Source: Deltaproteobacteria bacterium (GTDB lineage Bacteria > Desulfobacterota > DSM-4660 > Desulfatiglandales > HGW-15). Taken from it: a stretch of 32,308 bases of DNA. This document shows, in pieces, positions 1-9,606 of this stretch; within the stretch, counting starts at the first letter, position 1; the number at the start of each line of letters is the position of its first letter. The stretch is from the NCBI GenBank assembly GCA_016931115.1, contig JAFGFM010000171.1, forward strand, positions 1-32,308. The letters run 5' to 3'. The translations under genes were made by a program, and so were the position numbers. The notes below the pieces were generated by a model. It ran no database searches. It was not told the DNA's origin and worked only from the letters and a program-made list of their open reading frames with translations.

Positions 1-97
1 CTTTTGATATGGCCTTTTATAAACATAGTTATTTATATCTCTATTATATTAATGGGAATTTAAAATAATTTACTATTTTTACAGGGAGGGTGAAAAC

Positions 98-1633
98 ATG
101 TCTTTCAAAAAATTATCGGTATCACTATTCATGATATTTTTGTCTGCATGGATTATTTTATCAGGCTGCACAAAGCCTCAAGAAAGAATCGAAAAAGCGG
201 TTGAACCTGAATCTTTATCGGATCCATTAAAGATAGATACCGGGTATATCTCAGGGACCATGGTGGGTGATATCGATAACCCCATAAGGGCCTATCGCGG
301 GATACCCTATGCAGCACCTCCGGTTAACAATTTAAGATGGAAACCGCCGCAACCGGCCACTCCCTGGAAAGAGATACGTCAGTGTACTGCATTTACAAAA
401 ACGCCTCCACAGGCAGGAATGGAAGGGTTAAAGCAGGAGCCACAGGGTGAAGACTGCCTCTATCTTAATGTAATGACCCCTTCTAAAAAAGTGGGGGAAC
501 GCTTACCTGTAATGGTGTGGCTGCACGGAGGAGGGTATTCTTCTGGATCAGGTAATGATAATCTCTGCAATATGCCTCGCCTGCCTCAACATGGTGTGGT
601 TGTCGTTACAGTTACAATGAGACTTAATACATTCGGCCTTTTGGCCCATCCCCTTTTGACCTCTGAATCACCTGACCATTCTTCAGGAAACTATATGTTC
701 CTGGATATGATAGCGGCATTAAACTGGGTTAAAAGAAACATATCAGTCTTCGGCGGAAATCCTGATAATGTTACCATATTTGGTGAATCAGGAGGCGGGT
801 CAAAGGTCTCAACCCTGATGGCATCTCCAATGGCAAAGGGTCTGTTTCACAGGGCCATCTGTGAGAGCGGAACTTCCATAGGGGGTTTTCTAAATGGTAG
901 AAGCCTGAAAGAGATGGAGGAACTGGGGGGTAAATTATTTACAAAACTTGGTGTCGACAAAGAGGCCGATCCTTTGAAGGCTGCAAGGGCACTTCCATTT
1001 GAAAAGATCATGGAGGCAAGAGACGCCATGATGAAGGAAATGCAGGGTGACAGAACGAGTATGGGCCTTGATGAAGCAACTATTGACGGATGGTTTCTAC
1101 CCAAATCACCTCTGGAACTTTTTGAGTCAGGAAATTATAACGCTGTTCCTTTAATCACAGTGGCCAACCTGGGCGAAATTACCGGGCCGGGAGGCTTACT
1201 CTTGCCTCAGCTTATACCCGCCTATGTGAACATGCATGAATTCCAGAATAAGGCTGGTGTGAAGAGCTATGCAGCCATATTTGATCAGGTCCCGAGCAAG
1301 TGGAGAGCAGCAGGTGCAGTATCCACACATGCTATGGAGGTGCTGTATGTATTCGGGGATTACGACAATCGGAGCGGATGGTGGCCTTTAATGTATGGCC
1401 TCGCAAAACAGTCAGGTGCTAAAGATCCGAATGATCCTGGTCTCACTGAAGCTGACAAAAGGGTCTCTGAAGCAATGATGAAAATGTGGGCCCAGTTTGC
1501 AAAGACAGGAGACCCCAATGTTGAGGGGATGGCACAGTGGCCGGTTTATGATAAAAAAGAGGATAGATATTTGTACATTGCAGATCCCCTTGAGGTAAAG
1601 AGCGGGTTCTCAAATATCAAGCCCAAAATATAA
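98..1633 (+). CDS. Type B carboxylesterase, predicted lipoprotein
   Basis: Predicted serine ester hydrolase of the carboxylesterase/cholinesterase alpha-beta hydrolase family, 511 aa, a normal family length. A lipoprotein signal peptide is visible: basic start, hydrophobic stretch, then lipobox LSGC with the acylated Cys at residue 24, so it should be membrane-anchored outside the cytoplasm. Family marks seen: EDCLYLNV, oxyanion-hole WLHGGG, nucleophile motif GESGG with Ser231, a candidate acid Glu360 (LGEITG) and a candidate His411 (STHAMEVLYVFG). The ATG is preceded by a strong GGGAGGG ribosome binding site. It is the first gene of a tight three-gene run of exported proteins (45 and 30 base gaps). 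The substrate cannot be read from sequence; para-nitrobenzyl-esterase-like activity is only a family-level guess. Confidence 0.9.
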   Translation: MSFKKLSVSLFMIFLSAWIILSGCTKPQERIEKAVEPESLSDPLKIDTGYISGTMVGDIDNPIRAYRGIPYAAPPVNNLRWKPPQPATPWKEIRQCTAFTKTPPQAGMEGLKQEPQGEDCLYLNVMTPSKKVGERLPVMVWLHGGGYSSGSGNDNLCNMPRLPQHGVVVVTVTMRLNTFGLLAHPLLTSESPDHSSGNYMFLDMIAALNWVKRNISVFGGNPDNVTIFGESGGGSKVSTLMASPMAKGLFHRAICESGTSIGGFLNGRSLKEMEELGGKLFTKLGVDKEADPLKAARALPFEKIMEARDAMMKEMQGDRTSMGLDEATIDGWFLPKSPLELFESGNYNAVPLITVANLGEITGPGGLLLPQLIPAYVNMHEFQNKAGVKSYAAIFDQVPSKWRAAGAVSTHAMEVLYVFGDYDNRSGWWPLMYGLAKQSGAKDPNDPGLTEADKRVSEAMMKMWAQFAKTGDPNVEGMAQWPVYDKKEDRYLYIADPLEVKSGFSNIKPKI

Positions 1634-1678
1634 ATTTTAATCCATTTTTATATAATTTTTTATTATAAGGGAAATATT

Positions 1679-2230
1679 ATGAAAAATTTGATTATCCTGT
1701 CCGTATGTTTTGGTCTGACATTTTTTTTGTTCATCAATATGGTATTTGCCGACACTTGCGCCGACGCTTACGCTAATGATCGCACTGCTATTATGGAGCT
1801 GCAAAGCCGCTATCTTTTTGCCCTGGATTTCAGGGATGCTGAAACATATGCATCTACCTTTACCGAGGATGGAGCACTTCACTGGGCCAGAGGCGAAATA
1901 AAAGGACGCAAGGCGATTTACGATTTCATTGCATCAGGGATATATAACCCTGCGGGCAGCGCTGAGAAAGGAAAATGGCCTGCTGCCTCACGCCATTTTG
2001 TAACAAATCAGATTATTAAGGTGGATGGCAATACAGCCAGGTCATTCAGTTACTGGTTTGAGGCAACAAATAACACAGCAGACCGGAAAACAATGGTACT
2101 GGGATTGTTTGGCCATTATGAGGATGAACTGGTAAAAATAGATGGCCAGTGGTATTTCAAGAAACGTGCTATATACAATGAAGGGCTTGAAGGCCGTCAT
2201 AAGGCAGGAGAAGAAAATCCTGCCAGGTAA
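1679..2230 (+). CDS. Exported SnoaL/NTF2-like protein
   Basis: A 183 aa protein with a Sec signal peptide (hydrophobic residues 4-22, likely cleavage after VFA at residue 24) followed by one SnoaL-like (NTF2 fold) domain of about 130 residues. Typical features are the N-terminal helix with RTAIMELQSRYLFALD, the FTEDGALHW segment and the C-terminal strand GQWYFKKR. Relatives include small polyketide cyclases, dehydratases and steroid isomerases, but many are uncharacterised; no catalytic function is assigned here. It lies between the lipoprotein carboxylesterase and an exported aldose epimerase and is probably cotranscribed with them. A second exported protein of the same fold and with a near-identical GRWYFKKR end is encoded at 24109-24684 on the other strand. 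Confidence 0.8.
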   Translation: MKNLIILSVCFGLTFFLFINMVFADTCADAYANDRTAIMELQSRYLFALDFRDAETYASTFTEDGALHWARGEIKGRKAIYDFIASGIYNPAGSAEKGKWPAASRHFVTNQIIKVDGNTARSFSYWFEATNNTADRKTMVLGLFGHYEDELVKIDGQWYFKKRAIYNEGLEGRHKAGEENPAR

Positions 2231-2260
2231 TTTTTATAAAAAGAGAGTAAAGAGTAAACT

Positions 2261-3439
2261 ATGACCTATTTTTTTAATTTTTTTATATTGATTGTAATTT
2301 TTATATTTTCATTCGGGTGCGGTGGGACTACTCAACCTGATACCAGTAAACCTTTTATCAAAGAAGGCACAAAAGATATGACAGTTGTTAAGGAAACCTT
2401 TGGTGAATTTGAAGGCAAAAAAATTGATCTATATACACTAAAAAACTCCAATGGTATGGAGGCAAAAATAACCAACTATGGAGGTATTGTTACATCCATA
2501 AAGGTGCCTGATAAAAAAGGCAATCTCAGTGATGTTGTCCTGGGGTTTAATAATCTAAAGGATTACCTTAGCAACAGCAGTTATTTTGGGGCCATCATAG
2601 GAAGATATGCCAACAGGATAGGTAATGCAAAGTTTTCTCTTGATGGTGTAGAGTATACACTGGCCAAAAACAACTGGGCGAACAGTTTACACGGTGGGGT
2701 CAAGGGTTTTGATAAGGTCCTGTGGGAAGCGGAACCGGCCTTCGGTAAAGAGGGCCAGTCCCTGAAACTTACCTATATGAGTAAGGATGGAGAGGAAGGG
2801 TTTCCAGGGAACATGGATGTCACTGTAACCTACACCCTTAAGGATGATAATTCCTTTCGAATAGACTACCTTGCCACCACGGACAAAACTACTGTTGTAA
2901 ACCTTACTAACCATACCTACTGGAATCTTGCAGGGGAAGGGTCAGGGAATATTCTTTCTCATCAGTTGATGTTGAACGCTGGCGCCTTTACACCTGTGGA
3001 CCGCGGGTCAATACCTACCGGAGAAATCCGGCCCGTTGAAGACACACCCATGGATTTCAAAAAGCCTAAAGCTATCGGCGATAGAATAGGCTCAGATTAT
3101 GAGCAGTTGAAGTTTGCTAATGGTTATGACCATAACTGGGGAATAGATTCCAGTGATGAAGAGAAACCGGCACTGGCTGCTACTGTTTATGAACCAATCA
3201 GCGGAAGATATATGGAGGTGTATACAACAGAACCTGGAATCCAGTTTTACAGCGGCAATTTTTTGAATGACAGCATTATTGGAAAAAGCAGCAAGGCCTA
3301 TGGCGCCCGCAGCGGGCTATGCCTTGAGACACAGCATTATCCTGATTCGCCTAACAAGCCAGAATTTCCGCCGGTGGTTCTGGAACCCGAAGAGATATAC
3401 AGGTCAACAACAATTTATAAGTTTTCAGTTATAAAGTAG
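2261..3439 (+). CDS. galM: Aldose 1-epimerase (galactose mutarotase), predicted lipoprotein
   Basis: Interconverts alpha and beta anomers of aldoses. The protein is 392 aa: a lipoprotein-like leader (hydrophobic residues 4-18, Cys20 in FSFGC), a short linker, then a full GalM domain from about residue 40. Catalytic-type residues are visible: His144 (NSLHGG), His218 (NLTNHTYWN) as the likely general acid and Glu356 (CLETQHYPDSPN) as the likely base; the NRI and PFGN-like surroundings of the family are also present. Cytoplasmic GalM lacks the leader, so this is an exported form like the mro-type enzymes. It is the last gene of the carboxylesterase operon, 30 bases after the SnoaL-like gene, which suggests extracytoplasmic processing of sugars or sugar esters (inference). 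Confidence 0.9.
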   Translation: MTYFFNFFILIVIFIFSFGCGGTTQPDTSKPFIKEGTKDMTVVKETFGEFEGKKIDLYTLKNSNGMEAKITNYGGIVTSIKVPDKKGNLSDVVLGFNNLKDYLSNSSYFGAIIGRYANRIGNAKFSLDGVEYTLAKNNWANSLHGGVKGFDKVLWEAEPAFGKEGQSLKLTYMSKDGEEGFPGNMDVTVTYTLKDDNSFRIDYLATTDKTTVVNLTNHTYWNLAGEGSGNILSHQLMLNAGAFTPVDRGSIPTGEIRPVEDTPMDFKKPKAIGDRIGSDYEQLKFANGYDHNWGIDSSDEEKPALAATVYEPISGRYMEVYTTEPGIQFYSGNFLNDSIIGKSSKAYGARSGLCLETQHYPDSPNKPEFPPVVLEPEEIYRSTTIYKFSVIK

Positions 3440-3527
3440 ACAGGATCAGGCAAAATATATCCAATGTCAATGGGGAGCCCCGATCCTTCCCGGCATCGTT
3501 GTTCCTTTTAAAAAAGAAATAAAATGG

Positions 3528-3547
3528 ATTCCCGTTTTCACGGGAAT
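3528..3547. repeat. Short palindrome between convergent galM and mnmE
   Basis: Perfect 8-bp inverted repeat ATTCCCGT / ACGGGAAT with a TTTC loop, in the 185-base gap between convergent genes. It resembles the GGATTCCCG...CGGGAAT dispersed palindromes common in bacterial genomes and may act as a bidirectional transcription end for the two convergent operons, although no long T run follows. Nothing else coding is seen in 3440-3624. Confidence 0.55.
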
Positions 3548-3624
3548 AAGGTTGGTGTGGCGGGTTTCCTGAAATTAAATAAACAAACACATCAGAGAAG
3601 ACATTTTTTGTAGAAGATATCTGA

Positions 3625-5010
3625 TCATTTACCCAGGCAGAAGTTACTGAATATCCGGTCATAGAGATCGTCTCCAGATGTTTCACCGGTTACCTCTTCA
3701 AGATTTTCAATACCGCTTTTAAGATCAACCGCTATAATCTCCATAGGTTGCCCTTGCCTCAGATTTGAGACCGCATTATGGAGGTGTTCAAGTGCCTTTG
3801 ATAATGCGCTCTTCTGCCTTATGTTCGGGACAAGATGGTTTTCAATGCCTGTGTCTGTTTCAGATATCTTTTCAACTATTGCTTCCTCAAGTAAATCTAT
3901 CCCTTCACCTGTCAGGGCAGATATTTTCACAATATCAGATTTACCTGACAGCTCTCTTACCTCCTCTTCATTTACAGCCTTTGGCAGATCAACCTTGTTA
4001 AGTATGATGATACACTTACTGCTATCCATACCTGAAAGCAACTCCCTGTCATTTTCATCCAGAGGCCTGCTCTGGTCTATTACAGCAAGTGCAATATCAG
4101 CCTCTTTGAGCCTCTTTCTGGCAAGGTCGATCCCTATCAGCTCAATCGCATCTTTGCCTTCCCTGAGCCCTGCCGTGTCGGTTATCTTAAGAGGGATTCC
4201 CTTAATATAGAGTGTTGTCTCTATAAGGTCTCTTGTTGTGCCTGGTATTGGCGAGACTATTGCCTTTTCCTCCTTGATAAGACGATTCAAAAGGCTTGAC
4301 TTACCCGTATTTACCCTGCCTGTGATTACCGTATCTATACCCTCTATCCAGATTTTTCTGGAAGAATGGGATGCGATGATTTTTTCAACAGGAGAAATAA
4401 TCCCATTTGTGAGCTCGTAAAGAATGGCCTCATTACTGTGGGTGATGGATTCCTCTTCAGGGTAGTCAATAGCAACCTCTGCCATTGCCAGCAGGTCAAG
4501 TGCCTTATCCCTGAGGCCTCTTATCTCTTTTCCTGACTCCCCGCTCAACTGGCGGTTTGAAAGGATAATCCCCCTTTCAGACTTTGCATTGATAAGGTCC
4601 ATTACTGCCTCGGCCTGGATAAGATCAATCCTGTTGTTCAGAAATGCCCTGAATGTGAATTCGCCGGGTTTTGCCAGCCTTACACCCTGTGCAAGGACTA
4701 CCTGAAGTATTTTTGAAAGCAGTACAGGGCCGCTGTGGGAGTTTATTTCAACAATATCCTCTCTTGTGTATGTGTGCGGGGCATTCATGTATGAGAGAAG
4801 CACTTCATCAATAACTTCATCAGATGATGGATCAAGAAAATGACCATGATAGAGCCTGTGACTTTCTATTGATCTGTTTTTTGAGGATCTAAAAAGCCTT
4901 TCTGCAATAGTCAATGAAAGAGGCCCACTTATCCTGATTATCCCGATACCGGCCATGCCGTAGGGGGTAGCTATTGCAGCAATCGTGTCATTCTCTTGAA
5001 GGTTTGACAT
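3625..5010 (-). CDS. mnmE: tRNA uridine-5-carboxymethylaminomethyl modification GTPase MnmE
   Basis: With MnmG, MnmE installs the (carboxymethyl)aminomethyl group at position 5 of wobble uridine-34 in tRNA, using GTP and methylene-tetrahydrofolate. The 461 aa length is standard. Visible parts: the N-terminal folate-binding domain starting ENDTIAAIATPYGMAGIGII, a helical domain, an inserted G domain with P-loop GRVNTGKS (residues 231-238), DTAGLRE switch II and NKVD specificity motif, and the invariant C-terminal FCLGK with the catalytic Cys458. It ends the rpmH cluster, 75 bases after jag, separated from it by a strong hairpin (5033-5072). The GGAAAAA before the ATG is a modest ribosome binding site. 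Confidence 0.97.
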   Translation of the reverse strand: MSNLQENDTIAAIATPYGMAGIGIIRISGPLSLTIAERLFRSSKNRSIESHRLYHGHFLDPSSDEVIDEVLLSYMNAPHTYTREDIVEINSHSGPVLLSKILQVVLAQGVRLAKPGEFTFRAFLNNRIDLIQAEAVMDLINAKSERGIILSNRQLSGESGKEIRGLRDKALDLLAMAEVAIDYPEEESITHSNEAILYELTNGIISPVEKIIASHSSRKIWIEGIDTVITGRVNTGKSSLLNRLIKEEKAIVSPIPGTTRDLIETTLYIKGIPLKITDTAGLREGKDAIELIGIDLARKRLKEADIALAVIDQSRPLDENDRELLSGMDSSKCIIILNKVDLPKAVNEEEVRELSGKSDIVKISALTGEGIDLLEEAIVEKISETDTGIENHLVPNIRQKSALSKALEHLHNAVSNLRQGQPMEIIAVDLKSGIENLEEVTGETSGDDLYDRIFSNFCLGK

Positions 5011-5032
5011 TTTTTCCGGTTTGACCTGGGTA

Positions 5033-5072
5033 AACAGGCATCAGCGTATAAGGGCTATACCCGATGCCTGTT
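5033..5072. other. Strong intercistronic hairpin between jag and mnmE
   Basis: A perfect 10-bp inverted repeat (AACAGGCATC at 5033-5042, GATGCCTGTT at 5063-5072) is extended by an inner GTATA/TATAC stem. In the direction of transcription (minus) it is followed only by TTTACC, so it is not a canonical terminator; on the plus strand a short TTTT follows. It could be an RNA-processing or partial-termination element that lowers mnmE expression relative to the upstream genes (inference). Confidence 0.6.
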
Positions 5073-5085
5073 TTATCAGATGGTT

Positions 5086-5868
5086 TTATCTTTTAGGGAT
5101 TATAACAACCCTTTTAAGAAGCCCTTCACCCCTGCTTCTGGTTTCCAGCTTTTCCACATTCTTGAGGGCCAGGTGTACTATACGCCTGTCATGGGGGTTT
5201 AACGGGCTTGTTGAAAAGGGTTTTTTATATTTCCTGGCCTTGTTGCCTATCTTGATCGCCATCTCTGTGAGGGATTCAATTCGCCTCTCTCGGTAATTTT
5301 CAGAGTCTATAATTACCTTTATCTTCTTGTCTGTATCCTTGTTTATAATTTTATTAATGATGTACTGAAGCGCATCCAGTGTCTTACCCTTTCTGCCTAT
5401 CAGGATGCCAGAAGTCTCACCTTCAATAACAAGGGAGATTTTACCCTTTGAACAGCTCCCCTTAACCCTTGTCTCAACAGGTATGAGTTTAAGTATATTA
5501 TCCAGCGCATTGATCGCGATGTTCAGATAAGAGATATACTCTTCATCATCTGCACTATCTTCTTCATCGACATCATCCTCATCATCGATATCATCTTCAT
5601 AATCAATCTTTTCGGCCTCTTCACGCTCTTCACGCGGGCTGTCAAATGATTCAAGATCTTCATAATCCTCAAAATTATCATCGTCATCATCAGATTCTTT
5701 TATGGTTACCCTTATCTTTGTTTTTCTTATACCAACAAGGCCGAAAATACCTGCTGAACCCGGTTCGATAATTTCAAACTCCAGGTTTTCAGGCGATATC
5801 TTTAGTTCACGTGAGGCATTATTGATAGCCTCTTCAGTGGTCTTTCCTTCAAATTCATAACTGTCCAT
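5086..5868 (-). CDS. jag: Jag/KhpB RNA-binding protein with Jag-N, KH and R3H domains
   Basis: RNA-binding protein of the Jag (SpoIIIJ-associated, KhpB/EloR) family, usually encoded next to yidC. Domains in order over 260 aa: Jag-N (residues 1-55, containing GSAGIFGLVG), a very acidic linker (about 59-112, runs of Asp/Glu), a KH domain (about 118-188 with GRKG at 158-161) and an R3H domain (about 192-258, with Arg228 and His232 in PHDRRIVH). The start is 16 bases after the yidC stop, so they are cotranscribed. In Firmicutes the homologue affects cell elongation and division; the role in this lineage is less clear. The long acidic linker is the unusual part. Confidence 0.93.
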   Translation of the reverse strand: MDSYEFEGKTTEEAINNASRELKISPENLEFEIIEPGSAGIFGLVGIRKTKIRVTIKESDDDDDNFEDYEDLESFDSPREEREEAEKIDYEDDIDDEDDVDEEDSADDEEYISYLNIAINALDNILKLIPVETRVKGSCSKGKISLVIEGETSGILIGRKGKTLDALQYIINKIINKDTDKKIKVIIDSENYRERRIESLTEMAIKIGNKARKYKKPFSTSPLNPHDRRIVHLALKNVEKLETRSRGEGLLKRVVIIPKR

Positions 5869-5884
5869 GTATATCCTCCAATTT

Positions 5885-7555
5885 TTATACCGGCTTTTTA
5901 TTTATATAGTACTGCTGACCTATAGAAAGGATATTTTGTGTCAACCAGTAGAGCACCAGGCCGGATGGGAAATTAATAAACATTACTGTGAACATTATCG
6001 GCATAAACATCATTATTTTCGCCTGGGCAGGGTCTCCTACCATGGGCTGCATTTTCTGCTGGATAAACATTGATAACCCCATCAAAAGGGTGAGCACCGG
6101 TATACCGTATGGAGGCTCCATAAATGGAATACCGAAAGGCAGGCTGAATAATCTGTCCGGAGTAGAGAGGTCCTTTATCCAGAAGGCAAAGGGTTCATGT
6201 CTCAGCTCTATAGCGCTGCTCAAGACTGAATACAGGGCGATAAAGACAGGGATCTGGATAAGCATGGGAAGGCACCCGCTCATGGGGTTGACCTTGTAGG
6301 TCCGGTACAGCCCCATAAGCTCCTTGTTCATCATCTCCCTGTTGTCCTTGTATTTTTCCTTTATCTTGGCCATTAACGGCTGAAGTTTCTGCATCTCCTT
6401 CATGGATTTCTGACTCTTATGAGTGAGCGGCCAGAATATTATCTTGATAATTATAGTTACCAGGATGATTGAAAATCCAAAGTTTTTTAAATATTTGTTA
6501 AAATAGACAAGCACATGATGCAGGGGCTTGGCAATCACATCAAAAAAACCAAAATCTATGGCTGAATCAAGATTATTACCGAATTTTTTTAATGTTTTGA
6601 TCTCTTTTGGCCCAAGAAACAGGGTATAATTCTTCAGTATCTCAGCAGATGGCAGTATCTCCACTGATTCGGAGAAATGTGTTGCAGTAATCACGCCTGT
6701 TTTTTGCATCGTCCCTATATATCGTGCCCCCTTTTTTTCTTCAGGGGCAACCGCAGTTATAAAATATTCATCTTCATAGGAAAACCAGGCTATGCTGCCT
6801 GTAATGTCTGTGTCCTCTTCATCTTCAAGATCTTTGGGCTTAAATTGCTTGAGGTCATTATCAGCAAAAACCGCTGTTCCTGTAAATGAGTAATATTTAT
6901 CTTTTCTTTGTGCATGTAGATTGCTGATTACTGACTTGATATTCCCGGTGGCAACGTTTACTGAATTATTTGAAACCTTTACGTTTACCCCGATATCATA
7001 TTTGTCCGGTGAAAAACTAAAGCTCTGTTCAATGGTTATTCCTTCAGGAGAAGTATATCTAAATTGCAGTGTCTCCATTTTCTGACCCTGGAGAAGGTTT
7101 ATATTCTCTTTATCAGCGGTAAAAAACAGATCAGAACCCTCTTTTATCTGAGGATTGTTATAAAGAAAAGAAACATGATTTTTTACCTGTTCATTCTCTT
7201 TGAAGATTTCAAAATATGGTGACCCCGGGTCAATTGAATCTCTGTATTTTTTAAGTTGAAACCCTGTAATTGCCGGGCCTTTATTTGTAAAGGTAGCCTT
7301 ATAAAGAGGTGTCTCAATGGTGATTATTTTTTCAGCAACAGAATTGCTCAACACCTCTTTATCGGTATTATTTAAGAGATGCTCAGGAGTTGCCGCTGGC
7401 AAATCTGCGGATTCATCTTTTATGACCTGCACGGCTTTTTCTTCTATCTTCGGGGCCTCATTCACAGGGATATTTGTTTTTGGTATAAAAAACTGTGCCC
7501 AGATGATAAAAACCAGGAAGGACAGTATGAAGGCCAAAATTGTTCTTTTTTCCAT
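5885..7555 (-). CDS. yidC: Membrane protein insertase YidC
   Basis: Inserts and folds inner-membrane proteins, alone or with SecYEG. The 556 aa length and layout match the Gram-negative type: an N-terminal membrane anchor (about residues 5-22), a large periplasmic domain (to about residue 340), then the conserved five-segment insertase core. The core shows recognisable family sequence such as FWPLTHKSQKSMKEMQKLQP, KVNPMSGCLPMLIQIPVFIAL and FPSGLVLYWLTQN. It lies between yidD (80-base gap) and jag (16-base gap) in the classic order. Confidence 0.97.
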   Translation of the reverse strand: MEKRTILAFILSFLVFIIWAQFFIPKTNIPVNEAPKIEEKAVQVIKDESADLPAATPEHLLNNTDKEVLSNSVAEKIITIETPLYKATFTNKGPAITGFQLKKYRDSIDPGSPYFEIFKENEQVKNHVSFLYNNPQIKEGSDLFFTADKENINLLQGQKMETLQFRYTSPEGITIEQSFSFSPDKYDIGVNVKVSNNSVNVATGNIKSVISNLHAQRKDKYYSFTGTAVFADNDLKQFKPKDLEDEEDTDITGSIAWFSYEDEYFITAVAPEEKKGARYIGTMQKTGVITATHFSESVEILPSAEILKNYTLFLGPKEIKTLKKFGNNLDSAIDFGFFDVIAKPLHHVLVYFNKYLKNFGFSIILVTIIIKIIFWPLTHKSQKSMKEMQKLQPLMAKIKEKYKDNREMMNKELMGLYRTYKVNPMSGCLPMLIQIPVFIALYSVLSSAIELRHEPFAFWIKDLSTPDRLFSLPFGIPFMEPPYGIPVLTLLMGLSMFIQQKMQPMVGDPAQAKIMMFMPIMFTVMFINFPSGLVLYWLTQNILSIGQQYYINKKPV

Positions 7556-7635
7556 TAGTAAACCAGATTCAATAATTTATTCACATGCGCCATTTTCAGT
7601 CTGATATTTATGACTTTCAGCAACCTCGTGATAAA

Positions 7636-7905
7636 TTAGGTTAAAGGATTATACCCACCGGGGTGAAATGGATTACATTTGATAATTCTAATTACCGCCA
7701 ATAACCCTCCCTTAAACACCCCGTATTTTTTAAAAGCAAGGCAGGCATAAGTTGAACAGGATGGATAAAACCTGCAGGAAGGTCCTATAAGAGGGGAGAT
7801 AATCTTCTGGTATAAGTATATACACCCTATTGGCAAATACCTAAAATTATATATCAGATCCTTTATCCAGGATAATTTCACCCAGTTCCTCTTTAATATC
7901 TGCAT
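7636..7905 (-). CDS. yidD: Membrane protein insertion efficiency factor YidD
   Basis: Small membrane-associated protein that assists YidC-dependent insertion. Family hallmarks are clear: [29 protein letters not shown] and the C-terminal [10 protein letters not shown] with conserved cysteines. From the ATG the product is 89 aa and the gene overlaps the end of rnpA by 59 bases. A GTG at 7881-7879 preceded by AGAGGA is an attractive alternative start and gives 81 aa, closer to the usual length, so the first eight residues are uncertain. Confidence 0.93.
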   Translation of the reverse strand: MQILKRNWVKLSWIKDLIYNFRYLPIGCIYLYQKIISPLIGPSCRFYPSCSTYACLAFKKYGVFKGGLLAVIRIIKCNPFHPGGYNPLT

Positions 7906-8197
7906 AGTTCAGAAGGAAGGAATTCTTTTTCCCTATAATAACAAAGTCATATCCAATGGAAAAACTATTTTTATTCAGTCTGTAATACTCTCTTAAAAGC
8001 CGTTTGACCCTGTTACGTCTAACTGCATTGCCTGTTTTTTTAGTTGCAGTAATTCCAAATCTGCGTATGCCTGCATGGTTTTCTTTTATTATGACTAAAA
8101 AGTGTTTAGTATGAGATCTTTTCCCTAATCGATTTAGATTGACAAAATCCCTTCTGTTCAATAACCTTTCTCGCTTAGGGAATGAGTTCTGTCTCAT
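7847..8197 (-). CDS. rnpA: Ribonuclease P protein component
   Basis: Protein subunit of RNase P, which removes 5' leaders from pre-tRNAs together with the RNA subunit RnpB (not in this window). The 116 aa length is standard. The family RNR signature lies in [18 protein letters not shown], preceded by the [10 protein letters not shown] strand and followed by the YDFVIIGKK strand. It starts 9 bases after rpmH and overlaps the start of yidD, so translation of the three is probably coupled. Confidence 0.96.
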   Translation of the reverse strand: MRQNSFPKRERLLNRRDFVNLNRLGKRSHTKHFLVIIKENHAGIRRFGITATKKTGNAVRRNRVKRLLREYYRLNKNSFSIGYDFVIIGKKNSFLLNYADIKEELGEIILDKGSDI

Positions 8198-8206
8198 GAA
8201 TAAAAG

Positions 8207-8341
8207 TTAAACAGTCAGTCTTTTTCGACCTTTAGCTCTTCTTCTTTTTAGCACTTTAATGCCGCCAATGGTGCTCATTCTTGCCCTGAAACCATGAGTT
8301 CGGACTCTTTTGATATTGCTTGGTTGAAAAGTTCGTTTCAT
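8207..8341 (-). CDS. rpmH: Ribosomal protein bL34
   Basis: A 44-codon reading frame translated by eye from the minus strand. It begins [18 protein letters not shown], contains RARMSTIGG and ends with the basic tail [13 protein letters not shown], which is unmistakable for large-subunit protein L34. The ATG is preceded by GAAAGAAGG. It is the first gene of the rnpA-yidD-yidC-jag-mnmE cluster, and a consensus-like promoter lies 45-73 bases upstream of its start. dnaA, the common upstream neighbour of rpmH, is not here. Confidence 0.97.
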   Translation of the reverse strand: MKRTFQPSNIKRVRTHGFRARMSTIGGIKVLKRRRAKGRKRLTV

Positions 8342-8385
8342 TTTAATGCCTTCTTTCAAAAGATTGTATGTAAAAATAAACGGCT

Positions 8386-8414
8386 ATTTAACCGTAATAA
8401 GTTTTTTTTGTCAA
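8386..8414 (-). promoter_or_regulatory. Sigma70-like promoter of the rpmH operon
   Basis: Read on the minus strand: a perfect -35 TTGACA (8414-8409), a 17-base spacer and -10 TTAAAT (8391-8386), about 45 bases before the rpmH ATG. Placement and spacing are ideal for driving the whole rpmH-to-mnmE cluster. Confidence 0.7.
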
Positions 8415-8428
8415 GATCATAAAAACAT

Positions 8429-8457
8429 TTTACTGTAGCATAATAAAGGTCTATAAG
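8429..8457 (+). promoter_or_regulatory. Candidate promoter of the mreB operon
   Basis: TTTACT (8429-8434), a 17-base spacer and TATAAG (8452-8457), about 40 bases before the mreB ATG. Both hexamers deviate from consensus, but spacing and position are right. It stands back-to-back with the rpmH promoter in a 155-base divergent intergenic region that holds nothing else obvious; no DnaA-box cluster was seen. Confidence 0.5.
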
Positions 8458-8484
8458 TATTTTAATATATATTTTTATTTCTGA

Positions 8485-9531
<1,047 letters not shown>

Positions 9532-9606
9532 ACCGGTTTATTTTACCGGAGGTTGGCCGGGGTATAAATAACACCGCTTATGGTAATACATCTTATCAAA
9601 GTATAT

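Noticed and set aside
98-3439. Polyketide or steroid degradation cluster based on the SnoaL-like gene
   Set aside because: No synthase, dehydrogenase or other pathway gene is present; the fold alone does not define a pathway.
3440-3624. Small gene in the galM/mnmE gap
   Set aside because: The open frame there lacks a start site with Shine-Dalgarno sequence and overlaps the palindrome and the mnmE end.
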